Shown here: piece by piece, positions 1 through 11,257 of the stretch
How positions within the stretch are numbered: position 1 is the first letter of the stretch
How the letters are laid out: every line of letters starts with the position of its first letter
Notes under the pieces: generated by a model
Database searches by the model: none
The model's input: only the letters and a program-made list of their open reading frames with translations
Told to the model about the DNA's origin: nothing
Position numbers and translations under genes: made by a program
Assembly: GCF_041197575.1 (NCBI RefSeq)
Contig: NZ_JBDKXB010000001.1
Span: 186,001-250,000 of the forward strand
Direction: 5' to 3'
Source of the DNA: Thioalkalicoccus limnaeus
Lineage (GTDB): Bacteria > Pseudomonadota > Gammaproteobacteria > Chromatiales > Chromatiaceae
DNA: 64,000 nucleotides

Positions 1-1
1 C

Positions 2-619
2 ATTCGGCAGTCCGTTGAGCAGGAAGGCCGGTTCGTGCGCCAGTCGGGGGGGCGCGGTCAGTTCGGTCACGTCTACCTGCGTATCGAGCCGCAAGAGCCG
101 GGAGCGGGTTACAGTTTCGTCAACGGGATCGTCGGCGGTGTCGTGCCCAAGGAATATATTCCGGCGGTCGATAAGGGCATCCAGGAGGCTATGGCCAACG
201 GTGTGCTTGCCGGTTTTCCGATGGTCGATATCAAGGTCACTCTTTATGACGGGTCGTACCACGAAGTCGACTCGAGCGAGATGGCCTTCAAGATCGCTGG
301 CTCGATCGGGTTCAAGGAGGGTTGTGGCAAGGCGAAGCCTGTCTTGCTCGAGCCGATCATGAAGGTCGAGGTCGTCACCCCAGAGGACTACATGGGCGAT
401 GTCATGGGCGATCTGAATAGTCGTCGCGGTATGGTGCAGGGTATGGATGACGCCCCCTCGGGCAAGATCATCCGAGCCGAAGTGCCGTTGGCCGAGATGT
501 TTGGCTATGCGACGGATCTGCGTTCAGCGACCCAGGGGCGCGCGACCTATAGCATGGAGTTCTCCAAATACAACGAAGTGCCCGCCAGCATTGCCGAGGC
601 GGTCGCGAAGAAACAGTAA
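2..619 (+). CDS. fusA: Elongation factor G, C-terminal part (5' end outside window)
   Basis: EF-G is the GTPase that drives ribosomal translocation. Only about the last 205 residues are present, covering domains IV and V. They read [11 protein letters not shown], then [39 protein letters not shown] and [17 protein letters not shown], all close to the E. coli protein. The frame is open from base 2, so the gene is truncated by the window edge and not by mutation. It ends 25 nt before tuf, the usual rpsL-rpsG-fusA-tuf order of Proteobacteria. Confidence 0.97.
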   Translation: MRQSVEQEGRFVRQSGGRGQFGHVYLRIEPQEPGAGYSFVNGIVGGVVPKEYIPAVDKGIQEAMANGVLAGFPMVDIKVTLYDGSYHEVDSSEMAFKIAGSIGFKEGCGKAKPVLLEPIMKVEVVTPEDYMGDVMGDLNSRRGMVQGMDDAPSGKIIRAEVPLAEMFGYATDLRSATQGRATYSMEFSKYNEVPASIAEAVAKKQ

Positions 620-644
620 CGATCTGATTAAGGGGTAAGGCCTC

Positions 645-1835
<1,191 letters not shown>

Positions 1836-1839
1836 CGAT

Positions 1840-2151
1840 ATGACGAGCCAACGAATTCGTATACGACTGAAGGCGTTCGATCATCGATTGATCGATCAGT
1901 CTGCGCGGGAAATCGTCGATACCGCCAAGCGGACGGGTGCTCAGGTGCGTGGTCCGGTGCCATTGCCGTCGAAGAAGGAGCGTTTCACGGTCCTGGTCTC
2001 GCCGCATGTGAATAAGGATGCGCGGGATCAGTACGAGTTGCGCACGCACAAGCGGCTGATGGATATCGTCGATCCGACGGACAAAACGGTGGATGCCCTG
2101 ATGAAACTGGACCTGGCGGCTGGCGTCGATGTTCAGATCAGGTTGAGTTGA
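1840..2151 (+). CDS. rpsJ: 30S ribosomal protein S10
   Basis: S10 is a small-subunit head protein that also acts as the antitermination factor NusE. The 103-aa sequence carries the family signatures [16 protein letters not shown] and [15 protein letters not shown] followed by RTHKRLMDI. It is the first gene of the S10 operon and starts 4 nt after the tuf stop, so it is very probably cotranscribed with fusA-tuf. There is no room for the long L4-responsive S10 leader known from E. coli, so that form of autoregulation cannot operate here in the same way. Confidence 0.97.
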   Translation: MTSQRIRIRLKAFDHRLIDQSAREIVDTAKRTGAQVRGPVPLPSKKERFTVLVSPHVNKDARDQYELRTHKRLMDIVDPTDKTVDALMKLDLAAGVDVQIRLS

Positions 2152-2161
2152 GGTTAGAGCA

Positions 2162-2815
2162 ATGGCGATCGGACTTATCGGGCGCAAGGCCGGCATGACC
2201 CGTATCTTCACCGAGGATGGTGCGTCCATTCCGGTAACGGTCATCGAAGTGCAGCCGAACCACATCGCGCAAGTGAAGACCGTGGAGCGGGATGGTTATC
2301 GTGCGCTGCAGGTGACCGTTGGTGCGCGGAGAGCTTCGCGTGTAACCAAACCGTTGGCCGGGCATTTTGCAAAGGCTGGCGTCGAAGCCGGTCGTTATGT
2401 TCATGAATTCCGTTTGGCCGAAGGCGGCGACGACGAATGGGCACCGGGTGGGCAGATTCCTCTGTCGATTTTTGCGCCGGGCCAGAGTGTCGATGTGCGG
2501 GGCGTCACAAAGGGGCGTGGATTTGCCGGTGTGGTCAAACGCCATCACTTCAGCACCCAGGACGCGACCCACGGCAACTCGCTCTCTCATCGGGCGCCAG
2601 GCTCGATCGGCCAAAATCAGAGCCCCGGCCGCGTGTGGAAGGGCAAGAAGATGGCTGGTCAGATGGGTAACGTACAACGCTGTCAGCAGAATCTCGAGGT
2701 CGTTCGTGTCGATGAGGCGCGCAACCTTCTGCTGGTTCGTGGTGGCGTTCCGGGTCCGGCCGGCGGTCGCTTGGTCGTGACCCCCTCTGTCAAGCGTGCG
2801 AAAAAAGGCGGATAG
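2162..2815 (+). CDS. rplC: 50S ribosomal protein L3
   Basis: L3 is an early-assembly 23S rRNA-binding protein near the peptidyl-transferase centre. The 217-aa sequence starts with [17 protein letters not shown] and contains the conserved tip [20 protein letters not shown] and [18 protein letters not shown]. The glutamine in GQNQSPG is the position methylated by PrmB in E. coli. It begins 10 nt after rpsJ and ends 3 nt before rplD. Confidence 0.97.
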   Translation: MAIGLIGRKAGMTRIFTEDGASIPVTVIEVQPNHIAQVKTVERDGYRALQVTVGARRASRVTKPLAGHFAKAGVEAGRYVHEFRLAEGGDDEWAPGGQIPLSIFAPGQSVDVRGVTKGRGFAGVVKRHHFSTQDATHGNSLSHRAPGSIGQNQSPGRVWKGKKMAGQMGNVQRCQQNLEVVRVDEARNLLLVRGGVPGPAGGRLVVTPSVKRAKKGG

Positions 2816-2818
2816 TCA

Positions 2819-3433
2819 ATGGAACTCGCGATGCGAAGTGAAGCCGGAGACCCGAGCAGATTGGACGTGTCCGACCGGGTTTTCGGCGCCGAATACAAGC
2901 CTGGGCTGGTTCACCAGGTGGTGACGGCCTATCTCGCGGCCGCACGCGCCGGCACCCGGGCACAGAAGAATCGTGCCGCAGTGCGGGGCGGTGGGGCAAA
3001 GCCGTGGCGGCAAAAGGGGACCGGGCGGGCGCGCGCTGGTACGAGTCGCAGCCCACTGTGGCGCGGTGGCGGCGTGACCTTCGCGGCCAGTCCCGCCGAT
3101 TACTCGCAGAAGGTCAATCGAAAGATGTATCGCGGCGCGGTCCGGGCGATCCTGTCGGAGTTGGTGCGCCAGGAGCGTTTGCATATCGTGCCGTCATTCG
3201 GCGTCGCGGCCCCGAAGACCAAAGAACTGGTGACGCTTTTGGCGGGCCACGGTGTGGCGAATGTGTTGATCGTGACCGAGGAATTGGACGACAACCTCGT
3301 CCTCGCGTCCCGCAATCTCAAAGATGTCGAGGTCTTGGCGGCGCGGGAGGTCGATCCGGTCAGTTTGATGGCGTTCGATGCGCTTCTGGTCACCGAAGCG
3401 GCTGTTCGAAGGCTGGAGGAGCGTTTGTCGTGA
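2819..3433 (+). CDS. rplD: 50S ribosomal protein L4
   Basis: L4 is a 23S rRNA-binding protein lining the exit tunnel and, in E. coli, the regulator of the S10 operon. The 204-aa product has the conserved core [20 protein letters not shown] then [25 protein letters not shown] 2819 lies 3 nt after the L3 stop, giving a slightly longer N-terminus than in E. coli. Its stop overlaps the rplW GTG start (GTGA), which suggests translational coupling. Confidence 0.96.
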   Translation: MELAMRSEAGDPSRLDVSDRVFGAEYKPGLVHQVVTAYLAAARAGTRAQKNRAAVRGGGAKPWRQKGTGRARAGTSRSPLWRGGGVTFAASPADYSQKVNRKMYRGAVRAILSELVRQERLHIVPSFGVAAPKTKELVTLLAGHGVANVLIVTEELDDNLVLASRNLKDVEVLAAREVDPVSLMAFDALLVTEAAVRRLEERLS

Positions 3434-3726
3434 ATCAGGAACGTCTCGCAAAGGTCTTGCTCAGTCCGGTGGTCTCCGAAAAGGCAGCGCGCGGAGCCGA
3501 TTTTTATGGTCAGTACGCGTTCCGGGTCTTGCCTGACGCGACGAAAGAAGAGATTGCGAAAGCCGTCGAGCAAATGTTCGATGTGGCCGTTGATGGTGTC
3601 CAGGTGTTGAACGTCAAAGGCAAGAAGAAGCGCTTCGGTCAGCGCTTTGGAAGGCGCCGAGATTGGCGTAAGGCCTACGTGCGTCTCGCGCCGGGCCATA
3701 GCATCGACTTCGGCGGTGGCGCTTGA
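3430..3726 (+). CDS. rplW: 50S ribosomal protein L23
   Basis: L23 sits at the exit of the ribosomal tunnel and docks trigger factor and SRP. The 98-aa reading [18 protein letters not shown], then [17 protein letters not shown] and [20 protein letters not shown] matches the family along its length. The start is GTG 3430, overlapping the L4 stop by 4 nt. The open frame runs further upstream, but that part is only antiparallel to L4 coding sequence and shows no homology. Confidence 0.95.
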   Translation: MNQERLAKVLLSPVVSEKAARGADFYGQYAFRVLPDATKEEIAKAVEQMFDVAVDGVQVLNVKGKKKRFGQRFGRRRDWRKAYVRLAPGHSIDFGGGA

Positions 3727-3763
3727 CGGCGCGATCGTTCCGTCAGTAATTTGGACGAATCCC

Positions 3764-4591
3764 ATGCCAATCGTAAAGACAAATCCGACGTCGGCTGGCC
3801 GTCGTTTCGTCGTCAAGGTGCAAACGCCGGACCTTCACAAAGGCGAGCCCTACGCGCCGCTGGTGGCGAAGAAGGTCAAGCGCGGAGGTCGAAACAATGC
3901 CGGGCGGATCACGGTTCGCCATCAAGGCGGTGGACACAAGCAGCGCTACCGAATCGTCGACTTCAAGCGCAACAAGGCAGGTGTCCCCGCGACGGTCGAG
4001 CGCCTCGAGTACGATCCGAATCGAACGGCGCACTTGGCCCTGCTGCTCTACGCCGATGGTGAACGCGCGTACATCATCGCGCCGAAGGGGTTGAAGGCCG
4101 GTGCCGTTATCCAGGCCGGCGAAGATGCCCCGATTGCCCCCGGCAATTGCTTGCCTCTGCGCAATATCCCGGTCGGGACCCTGGTCCACTGTATCGAGAT
4201 GCGGCCCGGCAAGGGCGCCCAGTTGGCGCGAGCGGCTGGCAGCTCGGCGCAGTTCATCGCTCGAGAAGGCAGCTACGCGACGCTCCGCATGCGCTCGGGT
4301 GAGATGCGCAAGATTCATGTCGAGTGTCGCGCGGTGATCGGCGAGGTCGGAAACGCCGAAAACAGTCTGCGGAAGCTTGGCAAAGCGGGTGCGTCCCGGT
4401 GGCGTGGTGTCCGGCCGACGGTTCGTGGCGTCGTGATGAATCCGGTCGACCACCCGCATGGCGGCGGTGAGGGTCGGACCTCCGGTGGCCGGCACCCGGT
4501 GACGCCTTGGGGTGTCCCGACGAAAGGCCACAAGACGCGCAAGAACAAGCGGACCGACGGCATGATCCTACGCCGCGGTGGTCGGAAGTGA
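3764..4591 (+). CDS. rplB: 50S ribosomal protein L2
   Basis: L2 is a large-subunit core protein needed for subunit association and peptidyl transfer. From ATG 3764 the product is 275 aa, the usual length, and begins [19 protein letters not shown]. It contains [20 protein letters not shown] and the functionally important C-terminal [19 protein letters not shown]. The frame is open upstream to 3647, but the family N-terminus fixes the start here. Confidence 0.96.
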   Translation: MPIVKTNPTSAGRRFVVKVQTPDLHKGEPYAPLVAKKVKRGGRNNAGRITVRHQGGGHKQRYRIVDFKRNKAGVPATVERLEYDPNRTAHLALLLYADGERAYIIAPKGLKAGAVIQAGEDAPIAPGNCLPLRNIPVGTLVHCIEMRPGKGAQLARAAGSSAQFIAREGSYATLRMRSGEMRKIHVECRAVIGEVGNAENSLRKLGKAGASRWRGVRPTVRGVVMNPVDHPHGGGEGRTSGGRHPVTPWGVPTKGHKTRKNKRTDGMILRRGGRK

Positions 4592-4610
4592 TATAGGCGA
4601 GGTTTAGCAA

Positions 4611-4889
4611 GTGCCACGTTCAATTCGCAAGGGACCCTTCGTGGACCTTCATCTTGCCAAGAAGGTCGACCAAGCGGTCGCGCAAAACAGCAAGCGCCCG
4701 ATCAAGACTTGGTCGCGTCGCTCGATGGTTCTTCCGGAGATGGTCGGACTGACGATTGCAGTTCACAATGGGCGCCAGCATGTGCCGGTTCTGGTCAATG
4801 AGAATATGATCGGTCATAAGCTTGGCGAGTTCGCGCTGACCCGCACGTTTCGGGGTCACGCCGCCGACAAGAAGGCGAAGAAGCGTTAA
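4611..4889 (+). CDS. rpsS: 30S ribosomal protein S19
   Basis: S19 is a small-subunit head protein that contacts 16S rRNA together with S13. The 92-aa product [19 protein letters not shown], with [21 protein letters not shown] and [11 protein letters not shown], is a standard family member. The start is a GTG at 4611. The gene is followed by an AGGAGG-like site serving rplV. Confidence 0.97.
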   Translation: MPRSIRKGPFVDLHLAKKVDQAVAQNSKRPIKTWSRRSMVLPEMVGLTIAVHNGRQHVPVLVNENMIGHKLGEFALTRTFRGHAADKKAKKR

Positions 4890-4903
4890 GGAGGCAATGA
4901 GTC

Positions 4904-5236
4904 ATGCGAGCCGAGGCGCGACTGAAACATGCGCGAATTTCTGCGCAGAAGGCCCGGTTGGTTGCCGATCAGATTCGTGGTCAGCATGTGGAGCAAGCGC
5001 TGAACACCCTGGCCTTCAGCACCAAGAAGGGCGCAACCCTTATCAAAAAAGTCCTCGAATCGGCGATTGCGAATGCCGAGCACAACGAGGGTGCGGACAT
5101 TGATGAGCTCAAGGTCGAGAGCATTCAGGTGGACGAGGGCCCGACGATGAAGCGTATGCATGCGCGCGCGAAGGGACGCGGTAACCGTATTCTCAAAAGG
5201 ACCAGTCATATCCGCCTGGTCGTGGCAGAAGCATAA
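4904..5236 (+). CDS. rplV: 50S ribosomal protein L22
   Basis: L22 binds all domains of 23S rRNA and its loop lines the exit tunnel, a site of macrolide-resistance mutations. The 110-aa sequence has [20 protein letters not shown], then [15 protein letters not shown] and [23 protein letters not shown] 4904 is preceded by a strong AAGGAGG about 10 nt upstream. Confidence 0.97.
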   Translation: MRAEARLKHARISAQKARLVADQIRGQHVEQALNTLAFSTKKGATLIKKVLESAIANAEHNEGADIDELKVESIQVDEGPTMKRMHARAKGRGNRILKRTSHIRLVVAEA

Positions 5237-5253
5237 GTATTCGAGAGGCCAGA

Positions 5254-5931
5254 ATGGGGCAGAAAGTTCACCCGACCGGCATTCGGTTAGGGATAGTCAA
5301 GGGCTGGAATTCGAAGTGGTACGCCAATTCGAAGGACTATGCAGAGTTTTTGAATACGGACTTAACGGTCCGTGGATATCTCAAGAAACGTCTGTCCCAT
5401 GCCTCGGTTAGTCATATCCAAATCGATAGGCCAGCGAAAAACGCGCACATCACGATCCACACGGCACGCCCCGGCGTCGTGATAGGCAAGAAGGGCGAAG
5501 ACATCGACGCGTTACGCAACGACGTCGCGAAGATGATGGGTGTCCCGGTGCATATCAGCATCGAAGAGATCCGCAAGCCGGAGCTCGATGCGCAGTTGGT
5601 CGCGGAAGGCATCGCGCAGCAGCTGGAACGACGGATCATGTTTCGCCGCGCGATGAAGCGAGCGGTCCAGAACACCATGCGTCTCGGCGCAGGAGGGGTC
5701 CGGATCAATATCGCGGGGCGTTTGAACGGCGCGGAAATCGCCCGCAGCGAGTGGAACCGAGAAGGTCGGGTTCCGTTGCATACGCTGCGAGCGGATATCG
5801 ACTACGGGTTCGCGGAAGCGCGGACGACCTATGGCATTCTGGGCGTGAAGGTATGGATCTTCAAGGGTGAAATCTTTACCGATCAGGTCGCCGGAGAACC
5901 GTCGGGTCGGGCCGTAGGCAAAAGGGGATAG
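5254..5931 (+). CDS. rpsC: 30S ribosomal protein S3
   Basis: S3 is at the mRNA entry channel and contributes to mRNA helicase activity. The 225-aa protein begins [20 protein letters not shown] and has the KH-domain motif [17 protein letters not shown] and the C-terminal [20 protein letters not shown]. It is placed between rplV and rplP as in other S10 operons, with the rplP start directly after its stop. Confidence 0.97.
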   Translation: MGQKVHPTGIRLGIVKGWNSKWYANSKDYAEFLNTDLTVRGYLKKRLSHASVSHIQIDRPAKNAHITIHTARPGVVIGKKGEDIDALRNDVAKMMGVPVHISIEEIRKPELDAQLVAEGIAQQLERRIMFRRAMKRAVQNTMRLGAGGVRINIAGRLNGAEIARSEWNREGRVPLHTLRADIDYGFAEARTTYGILGVKVWIFKGEIFTDQVAGEPSGRAVGKRG

Positions 5932-5934
5932 ATG

Positions 5935-6348
5935 ATGCTGCAACCGAAACGTACGAAATTTCGCAAACAGCACAAGGGTCGCAACCGTGGCTTGGCACAA
6001 AGCGGTAATCGCGTCAGCTTTGGTGAATTTGGACTGAAGGCGATCGACCGGGGTCGATTGACAGCGCGGCAGATCGAGGCGGCGCGCCGCGCGATCACGA
6101 GAAAGGTCCGCCGCGGCGGTAAGCTTTGGATCCGCGTCTTCCCCGATAAGCCGATCTCGAAAAAGCCGCTGGAGGTTCGGATGGGCAAAGGAAAAGGCAA
6201 CGTCGAGTACTGGGTCGCGTTGGTGCAACCGGGAAGCATGCTTTACGAGATCGAAGGGGTCTCGGAAGAGATGGCCCGCGAAGCCTTTCGGTTGGCCGCG
6301 GCCAAGCTTCCGGTGCAGACCACCTTTGAAAAACGGACGGTGCTGTGA
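5935..6348 (+). CDS. rplP: 50S ribosomal protein L16
   Basis: L16 organises the A-site region of the large subunit. The product [19 protein letters not shown], with [19 protein letters not shown] and [15 protein letters not shown], is typical at 137 aa. Two tandem ATG codons (5932 and 5935) follow the S3 stop. The second gives the family N-terminus and better spacing from the GGGG ribosome-binding site. The stop overlaps the rpmC start by one base. Confidence 0.96.
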   Translation: MLQPKRTKFRKQHKGRNRGLAQSGNRVSFGEFGLKAIDRGRLTARQIEAARRAITRKVRRGGKLWIRVFPDKPISKKPLEVRMGKGKGNVEYWVALVQPGSMLYEIEGVSEEMAREAFRLAAAKLPVQTTFEKRTVL

Positions 6349-6548
6349 TGAAGGCCAGCGAGCTTAGAGAGCGGTCGTCGGACGAGCTGCGGTCGCAGCT
6401 CCATGATTTGCTGAAAGAGCAGTTCAATCTGCGAATGCAGCGCGGAACGGGGCAACTCAGCCGGCCCTCTAGGATGAAAGAGGTGCGACGCGAGATCGCC
6501 CGTGTCAAGACGATCATGAACGAGCTGAAGTCGGGCGGTGCGTTGTGA
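6348..6548 (+). CDS. rpmC: 50S ribosomal protein L29
   Basis: L29 lies near the tunnel exit beside L23. The 66-aa product begins [20 protein letters not shown] and contains [32 protein letters not shown] 6348 shares its A with the L16 stop (TGATG). The 3' end overlaps the rpsQ GTG start by 4 nt (GTGA), so L16-L29-S17 are likely coupled. Confidence 0.96.
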   Translation: MKASELRERSSDELRSQLHDLLKEQFNLRMQRGTGQLSRPSRMKEVRREIARVKTIMNELKSGGAL

Positions 6549-6805
6549 ACGAAGAGACCAAGACAAACAAGGTTCTGACGGGGCGGGTCGTCAGCGACGC
6601 GATGGACAAGACCATCACGGTTCTTGTGGAGCGTCGTGTCAAGCATCCGCTCTACGGCAAGTTCATGACGAGATCGACCAAGATCCACGCCCACGACGAA
6701 GGCAATGTGTGCGGCGATGGAGACCTGGTGCGCGTCGAACAGTGTCGGCCACTGTCGAAGACCAAGTCCTGGCGGCTGTTGGAGGTCGTCGAGAAGGCGC
6801 GCTGA
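6545..6805 (+). CDS. rpsQ: 30S ribosomal protein S17
   Basis: S17 is a primary 16S rRNA-binding protein of the OB-fold type. The 86-aa product has [40 protein letters not shown] and [15 protein letters not shown]. It starts with GTG 6545, overlapping the L29 stop. A 76-nt spacer separates it from rplN, the normal junction between the S10 and spc blocks. Confidence 0.96.
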   Translation: MNEETKTNKVLTGRVVSDAMDKTITVLVERRVKHPLYGKFMTRSTKIHAHDEGNVCGDGDLVRVEQCRPLSKTKSWRLLEVVEKAR

Positions 6806-6881
6806 CACCTTCTTGGCACCCGTTTCGCTGTGCCCGCTTGTCGTTAAGCCCGCAGCCGACTAACACATGGTGTAAAGAACA

Positions 6882-7250
6882 ATGATCCAGATGCAGACAA
6901 GTTTGGCGGTAGCCGACAACAGTGGTGCGAAACGCGTGGAGTGCATCAAGGTGCTGGGCGGTTCGCGGCGGCGTTACGCTGGAATCGGTGATGTGATCAA
7001 GGTCACCGTGAAGGACGCCATTCCGCGGGGCAAGGCGAAGAAGGGCGACGTCTTCAACGCGGTCGTCGTGCGCACCCGCAAAGGTGTGCGTCGGCCCGAT
7101 GGTTCGCTGATTCGTTTCGATGGCAACGCCGCGGTCTTGTTGAACAATCAGCTGCAGCCGATTGGAACGCGCATTTTCGGGCCCGTCACCCGAGAACTGC
7201 GTGGTGAACGCTTTATGAAGATTATTTCGCTCGCGCCAGAAGTGTTGTGA
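6882..7250 (+). CDS. rplN: 50S ribosomal protein L14
   Basis: L14 forms inter-subunit bridge contacts. The 122-aa sequence starts [20 protein letters not shown] and has the family signature [20 protein letters not shown] and the C-terminal [11 protein letters not shown]. It is the first gene of the spc block. I see no convincing separate promoter in the 76 nt before it. Confidence 0.97.
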   Translation: MIQMQTSLAVADNSGAKRVECIKVLGGSRRRYAGIGDVIKVTVKDAIPRGKAKKGDVFNAVVVRTRKGVRRPDGSLIRFDGNAAVLLNNQLQPIGTRIFGPVTRELRGERFMKIISLAPEVL

Positions 7251-7262
7251 GGTCGCCTCGTT

Positions 7263-7580
7263 ATGCGCAAGATCAAATCAGGCGATGACGTGATCGTGCT
7301 CGCCGGCAAGGATAAGGGTAAACGCGGCACCGTGCTCAAGGTTGTCGACGCGGACCGTGTTGTCGTCGAGAACATCAATATCGCGAAGAAGCACCAAAAG
7401 CCGAATCCGCAACGCGGCGTGTCAGGCGGGATCATGGACAGGCCGATGCCCATCCACGTATCCAACGTGGCGCTCTATAACCCGCAGAAGGGCGCGGGAG
7501 ATCGGGTCGGATTCAAGTTCCTGGCGGATGGCACCAAGGTCCGGGTATTCAAGTCGAACGGCGAAGTCGTTGACGCGTAG
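7263..7580 (+). CDS. rplX: 50S ribosomal protein L24
   Basis: L24 is an assembly-initiating large-subunit protein with an N-terminal KOW domain, here [20 protein letters not shown]. The 105-aa protein also contains [20 protein letters not shown] and [11 protein letters not shown]. It is located between rplN and rplE as in the classical spc operon. Confidence 0.96.
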   Translation: MRKIKSGDDVIVLAGKDKGKRGTVLKVVDADRVVVENINIAKKHQKPNPQRGVSGGIMDRPMPIHVSNVALYNPQKGAGDRVGFKFLADGTKVRVFKSNGEVVDA

Positions 7581-7593
7581 GGTGAGCCAAGCC

Positions 7594-8133
7594 ATGTCGA
7601 GATTACAAGACATCTACCGTAATGAGATCATCGGTCAGCTTCGGGATCGCTTCAATTACGGTAGCGTGATGCAGGTGCCGCGGATCGAGAAGGTCACGCT
7701 GAACATGGGCGTGGGCGAGGCTATCGCGGACAAGAAGATCATGGATAACGCCGTCGGCGATATGCGCACGATCTCCGGACAGCAGCCGATCGTGACCAAG
7801 GCGCGTAAGTCGGTAGCGGGGTTCAAGATCCGTGAAGGATGGCCGATCGGGTGCAAGGTGACGCTACGGCGTGATCGGATGTACGAGTTTCTCGACCGTC
7901 TGATCAACATCGCGATCCCGCGGATTCGCGATTTTCGCGGCCTCAATCCGAAGGCCTTCGACGGGCGCGGGAATTACTCGCTCGGCGTGCGTGAGCAGAT
8001 CGTGTTTCCAGAGGTCGACTACGACAAGATCGATACCCTGCGAGGGTTGGACATCACGATCACGACCACGGCGCAAACGGATGAAGAGGGTCGCGCGTTA
8101 CTCGAGGCCTTCAAGTTTCCTTTCCGGACCTGA
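7594..8133 (+). CDS. rplE: 50S ribosomal protein L5
   Basis: L5 binds 5S rRNA and contacts P-site tRNA. From ATG 7594 it is 179 aa, starts [20 protein letters not shown] and contains [19 protein letters not shown], then [20 protein letters not shown] and [19 protein letters not shown]. An upstream GTG (7582) is in frame but would add an unsupported VSQA extension. Confidence 0.96.
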   Translation: MSRLQDIYRNEIIGQLRDRFNYGSVMQVPRIEKVTLNMGVGEAIADKKIMDNAVGDMRTISGQQPIVTKARKSVAGFKIREGWPIGCKVTLRRDRMYEFLDRLINIAIPRIRDFRGLNPKAFDGRGNYSLGVREQIVFPEVDYDKIDTLRGLDITITTTAQTDEEGRALLEAFKFPFRT

Positions 8134-8142
8134 GGACGGTTC

Positions 8143-8448
8143 ATGGCGAAGAAAAGCATGGTTGCGCGCGATGCAAAGCGCGTGAAGACCGCGGCCCGGT
8201 TTGCGGCAAAAAGGGCTGCGCTTAAGGCGGTCATTGCCGACCGCGGGGCTGATCCGGAGCAACTCGACGAGGCGCTTCGGGCGCTTCAGAGCTTGCCACG
8301 TGATGCCAGTCCGACGCGGCAGCAGCGGCGGTGTCGGGTCAGCGGGCGTCCGCATGCGGTCTACAGGAAATTTGGCCTGGGGCGCAACAAACTGCGGGAG
8401 GCGGTGATGCGCGGAGACGTGCCGGGGGTCGTCAAGGCGAGTTGGTAG
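8143..8448 (+). CDS. rpsN: 30S ribosomal protein S14
   Basis: S14 is a small-subunit head protein. This is the long, zinc-independent form (101 aa, without the CxxC pair). It starts [20 protein letters not shown] and ends with [20 protein letters not shown] and the usual SW tail. It is followed by an unexpectedly long 325-nt gap before rpsH. Confidence 0.96.
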   Translation: MAKKSMVARDAKRVKTAARFAAKRAALKAVIADRGADPEQLDEALRALQSLPRDASPTRQQRRCRVSGRPHAVYRKFGLGRNKLREAVMRGDVPGVVKASW

Positions 8449-8773
8449 CGACTGCGCGGCAGCGGACGCCGTTGAAATTCGTTTGATCCAGCGCGGGCGG
8501 GGGCCTGACCCGCGAAAGTGGCCGAGGGGTCGTCGCGGCGCGGCCGGTCCGCCCGTTTTCGGATTGTCCGGCATTTCGAATCGTTCCGGATGTGGCGTCC
8601 AGGACGCCTGGCCGGGCTTCAGGCTCGACGCGTTTTCTCGCACATTGAGGCGCGCCGAGGTGGCTGCGAGGCCGATCGCAAAGGCATGGCTGGGTGTCGC
8701 CAGCGGTCATCGGGGTTGTTTTTACGAGGGTATCGCGCCTGATGGTGGGCGGTCTGACCCATGGAGCATATGC
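8449..8773 (+). other. Unusual non-coding gap inside the spc ribosomal operon
   Basis: This stretch separates rpsN from rpsH, which are normally a few bases apart. I find no protein with recognisable homology in either strand. The rpsH frame stays open back to 8483, but that extension has no similarity to S8 and is arginine- and glycine-rich, as expected of translated GC-rich noncoding DNA. Short self-complementary pieces are visible, for example GCGGG...CCCGC around 8,496-8,517. It could be a structured RNA element, an old insertion or an internal promoter region. I cannot tell which. Confidence 0.6.
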
Positions 8774-9169
8774 ATGAGTATGTCGGATCCGATCGCGGAC
8801 ATGTTGACGCGTATCCGCAACGGTCAGGAGCGGGGCAAGATTACGATCACGATGCCCCTGTCAAAGAAGAAATTGGCGATTGCCGAGCTACTTCGCGACG
8901 AAGGCTACATTGCCGACGCGGCCGTTGATGGCGCGGGCCCGAAGGCAACCCTGGTCCTCAAGCTCAAGTATTTTCGTGGCAAGCCGGTCATCGAGTACAT
9001 CAAGCGCGTATCGCGCCCGGGCTTGCGGATTTATCGCGGCAAGGATGAGTTGCCCAAGGTCTGGGGTGGTCTCGGTATTGCCATTGTCTCCACGTCACAG
9101 GGTTTGATGACCGATCGTGCTGCGCGCAAGTCGGGGCACGGTGGCGAAATCCTGGCGTACGTGGCTTAA
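8774..9169 (+). CDS. rpsH: 30S ribosomal protein S8
   Basis: S8 binds the central domain of 16S rRNA and in E. coli is the spc-operon repressor. The 131-aa product [20 protein letters not shown], with [19 protein letters not shown] and [18 protein letters not shown], matches the family fully. ATG 8774 gives the standard MSM start. ATG 8780 is a minor alternative. The long gap upstream raises the question of separate control. Confidence 0.96.
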   Translation: MSMSDPIADMLTRIRNGQERGKITITMPLSKKKLAIAELLRDEGYIADAAVDGAGPKATLVLKLKYFRGKPVIEYIKRVSRPGLRIYRGKDELPKVWGGLGIAIVSTSQGLMTDRAARKSGHGGEILAYVA

Positions 9170-9183
9170 CGGAGATCACCACT

Positions 9184-9720
9184 ATGTCGCGTGTTGCAAA
9201 GGCCCCAATTGGCGTGCCACCCGGTGTCGTCGTGGAGATCACCGGGCAGGCGGTTCGGGTCAAAGGTCCGAAGGGGACGCTTCACTGGTCGGTTCACCCG
9301 GCTGTCAAGGTGTCCGAATCGGATGGTCGTCTGCGAGTTGCGCCCGTCGACGAAGCGCAACCGAATGCTTGGGCACTGACGGGGACCACGAGGGCATTGC
9401 TCAACAACATGGTCCTGGGCTGCGGTACGGGGTTCGCCCGCAAACTGACCTTGGTCGGGGTGGGGTACCGGGCGGCGGCGCAAGGCCGTGTCCTCAATCT
9501 GGCGCTCGGGTTTTCGCATCCGGTCAACTATGCGGTGCCTGACGGCATCGAGATCGCGACGCCGTCCCCGACGGAGATCGTCGTCAGCGGACCGGACAAG
9601 CAGCAGGTCGGTCAGGTTGCCGCCGAAATCCGACGCTTCCGGCCTCCGGAGCCCTATAAAGGGAAAGGCGTGCGTTATGCGGACGAAGACGTCCGGCGTA
9701 AAGAGGCGAAGAAGAAGTAA
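9184..9720 (+). CDS. rplF: 50S ribosomal protein L6
   Basis: L6 lies at the base of the L7/L12 stalk near the sarcin-ricin loop. The 178-aa protein begins [20 protein letters not shown] and carries the C-terminal family signature [19 protein letters not shown]. It follows rpsH by 14 nt and precedes rplR by 9 nt. Confidence 0.97.
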   Translation: MSRVAKAPIGVPPGVVVEITGQAVRVKGPKGTLHWSVHPAVKVSESDGRLRVAPVDEAQPNAWALTGTTRALLNNMVLGCGTGFARKLTLVGVGYRAAAQGRVLNLALGFSHPVNYAVPDGIEIATPSPTEIVVSGPDKQQVGQVAAEIRRFRPPEPYKGKGVRYADEDVRRKEAKKK

Positions 9721-9729
9721 GGTGGCGTA

Positions 9730-10086
9730 ATGGACAAGAAACAAGCACGTCTGCGGCGGGCGACCAAGGCCCGGGCAAAGATACGCGAAATTGGCTCCTA
9801 TCGGCTCTGTGTCCATCGCACACCGCGGCATATCTATGCCCAGGTCATCGCGCCGGAGGGTGGAAAGGTCATCGTGAGTGCGTCGACCTTGGAGAAGGGC
9901 TTCCGTGAAACGATCGGGGGGCATTCGGGCAACGCTACGGCGGCGGCGGCCATCGGGAAGGCGATCGCCGAAAGGGCTCGCTCTGCCGGCGTGGCCCAGG
10001 TGGCCTTCGATCGATCCGGGTTTCGCTACCACGGCCGCGTCAAGGCCCTGGCGGACGCGGCACGCGAAAACGGTCTGCAATTCTAG
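9730..10086 (+). CDS. rplR: 50S ribosomal protein L18
   Basis: L18 binds 5S rRNA and incorporates it into the large subunit. The 118-aa sequence starts [20 protein letters not shown] and contains [16 protein letters not shown] and the conserved C-terminal [20 protein letters not shown]. Confidence 0.97.
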   Translation: MDKKQARLRRATKARAKIREIGSYRLCVHRTPRHIYAQVIAPEGGKVIVSASTLEKGFRETIGGHSGNATAAAAIGKAIAERARSAGVAQVAFDRSGFRYHGRVKALADAARENGLQF

Positions 10087-10097
10087 GTGCTGAGACG

Positions 10098-10607
10098 ATG
10101 TCAAATGTGAATCCACGGCCGGAAGGCGGCGACGAGATACTGGAAAAATTAGTGACCGTCAACCGTGTCGCCAAGGTGGTCAAGGGCGGTAGGCAGTTCG
10201 GCTTCGCGGCCCTGACTGTCGTCGGGGACGGAAAGGGGCGAGTCGGCTTCGGTACGGGCAAGGCGCGCGAGGTTCCGGTCGCGATCCAAAAGGCGATGGA
10301 AAGCGCGCGGAAGAACATGATCGACGTCAAGCTCAACGGGACGACGTTGCAGTACGCGCTGAACGGCCGGCATGGTGCCGCACGCGTCTTCATGCAACCC
10401 GCCTCCGAAGGTACGGGAATCATCGCCGGCGGGGCGATGCGGGCGGTCTTCGAGGTGCTCGGCGTGCAGAATGTCCTCGCGAAATGCATCGGTACGAACA
10501 ACCCGATCAATGTCGTGAGGGCGACCGTCGCGGGATTGCAGTCGATGAAGGATGCGGAGACGATCGCTGCGAAGCGCGGCAAGACCGTGGACCAGATTCT
10601 GGAGTGA
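10098..10607 (+). CDS. rpsE: 30S ribosomal protein S5
   Basis: S5 contributes to decoding accuracy and mRNA unwinding. The 169-aa product contains [40 protein letters not shown] and the C-terminal [14 protein letters not shown], all characteristic of the double-stranded RNA-binding fold and C-terminal domain of this family. Confidence 0.97.
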   Translation: MSNVNPRPEGGDEILEKLVTVNRVAKVVKGGRQFGFAALTVVGDGKGRVGFGTGKAREVPVAIQKAMESARKNMIDVKLNGTTLQYALNGRHGAARVFMQPASEGTGIIAGGAMRAVFEVLGVQNVLAKCIGTNNPINVVRATVAGLQSMKDAETIAAKRGKTVDQILE

Positions 10608-10610
10608 CCC

Positions 10611-10802
10611 ATGACTGACAAGCCAATGATGAAGGTCACCTTGTATCGCAGCTTTCACGGTCGCTTGGCCGCGCACAAGGCCTGCGTTCGCGGTCTCGGT
10701 CTGCGGCGCATGCACCAGGTCGTCGAGGTCGAGGATACGCCCTGCACGCGTGGCATGGTGAACAAGGTCTCCTACATGGTGAAGGTTGTCGAGGAATCCT
10801 GA
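10611..10802 (+). CDS. rpmD: 50S ribosomal protein L30
   Basis: L30 is a small large-subunit protein. The 63-aa product [20 protein letters not shown], with [20 protein letters not shown] and [15 protein letters not shown], aligns with the whole E. coli protein. It begins 3 nt after rpsE and its stop is 1 nt before rplO. Confidence 0.96.
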   Translation: MTDKPMMKVTLYRSFHGRLAAHKACVRGLGLRRMHQVVEVEDTPCTRGMVNKVSYMVKVVEES

Positions 10803-10803
10803 C

Positions 10804-11238
10804 ATGCGTTTGAACGAACTACATCCAGATGCCGGGAGTCGGGCGGCACCCAAGCGTGTCGGGCGGGGCATCGGTAGCGGGCTTGGCAAGACCTGTGGTC
10901 GTGGCCACAAAGGGCAAAAGGCTCGGGCCGGCGGATTCCACAAGGTCGGGTTCGAAGGTGGCCAGATGCCCCTTCAGCGTCGCCTGCCGAAGGTGGGCTT
11001 TCGCTCGTTGAAGGCACCCTATCGCGACGAGATCCGGCTGCACGAGATCGCGGAGGTCTCCGCGGATGTCGTCGATCGTCAGGCCCTGTTGGCGGCGAAT
11101 CTGATCTCGCGTGGCACCAAGTACGTGAAGATCATCGCCTCGGGCCAGATCGACAAGGCCGTCACCGTGCGCGGTATTCCTGTGACCAAGGGTGCCCGTG
11201 CCGCTATCGAAGCGGCGGGCGGCCGGATCGAAGATTAA
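10804..11238 (+). CDS. rplO: 50S ribosomal protein L15
   Basis: L15 is a late-assembly large-subunit protein. From ATG 10804 it is 144 aa: [20 protein letters not shown], then the glycine-rich signature [20 protein letters not shown] and [15 protein letters not shown]. The frame continues upstream into rpmD, but the family N-terminus sets the start here. Confidence 0.96.
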   Translation: MRLNELHPDAGSRAAPKRVGRGIGSGLGKTCGRGHKGQKARAGGFHKVGFEGGQMPLQRRLPKVGFRSLKAPYRDEIRLHEIAEVSADVVDRQALLAANLISRGTKYVKIIASGQIDKAVTVRGIPVTKGARAAIEAAGGRIED

Positions 11239-11257
11239 TCGAGGTTCGCTAGCTGCC

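Noticed and set aside
3004..3429. Long N-terminal extension of L23
   Set aside because: The extended frame overlaps rplD in another frame. The L23 family begins at GTG 3430 with a GTGA overlap.
8483..8773. N-terminal extension of S8 in frame
   Set aside because: S8 is about 130 aa in bacteria and starts MSM. The extension is not conserved and has an Arg/Gly-rich composition typical of noncoding DNA.
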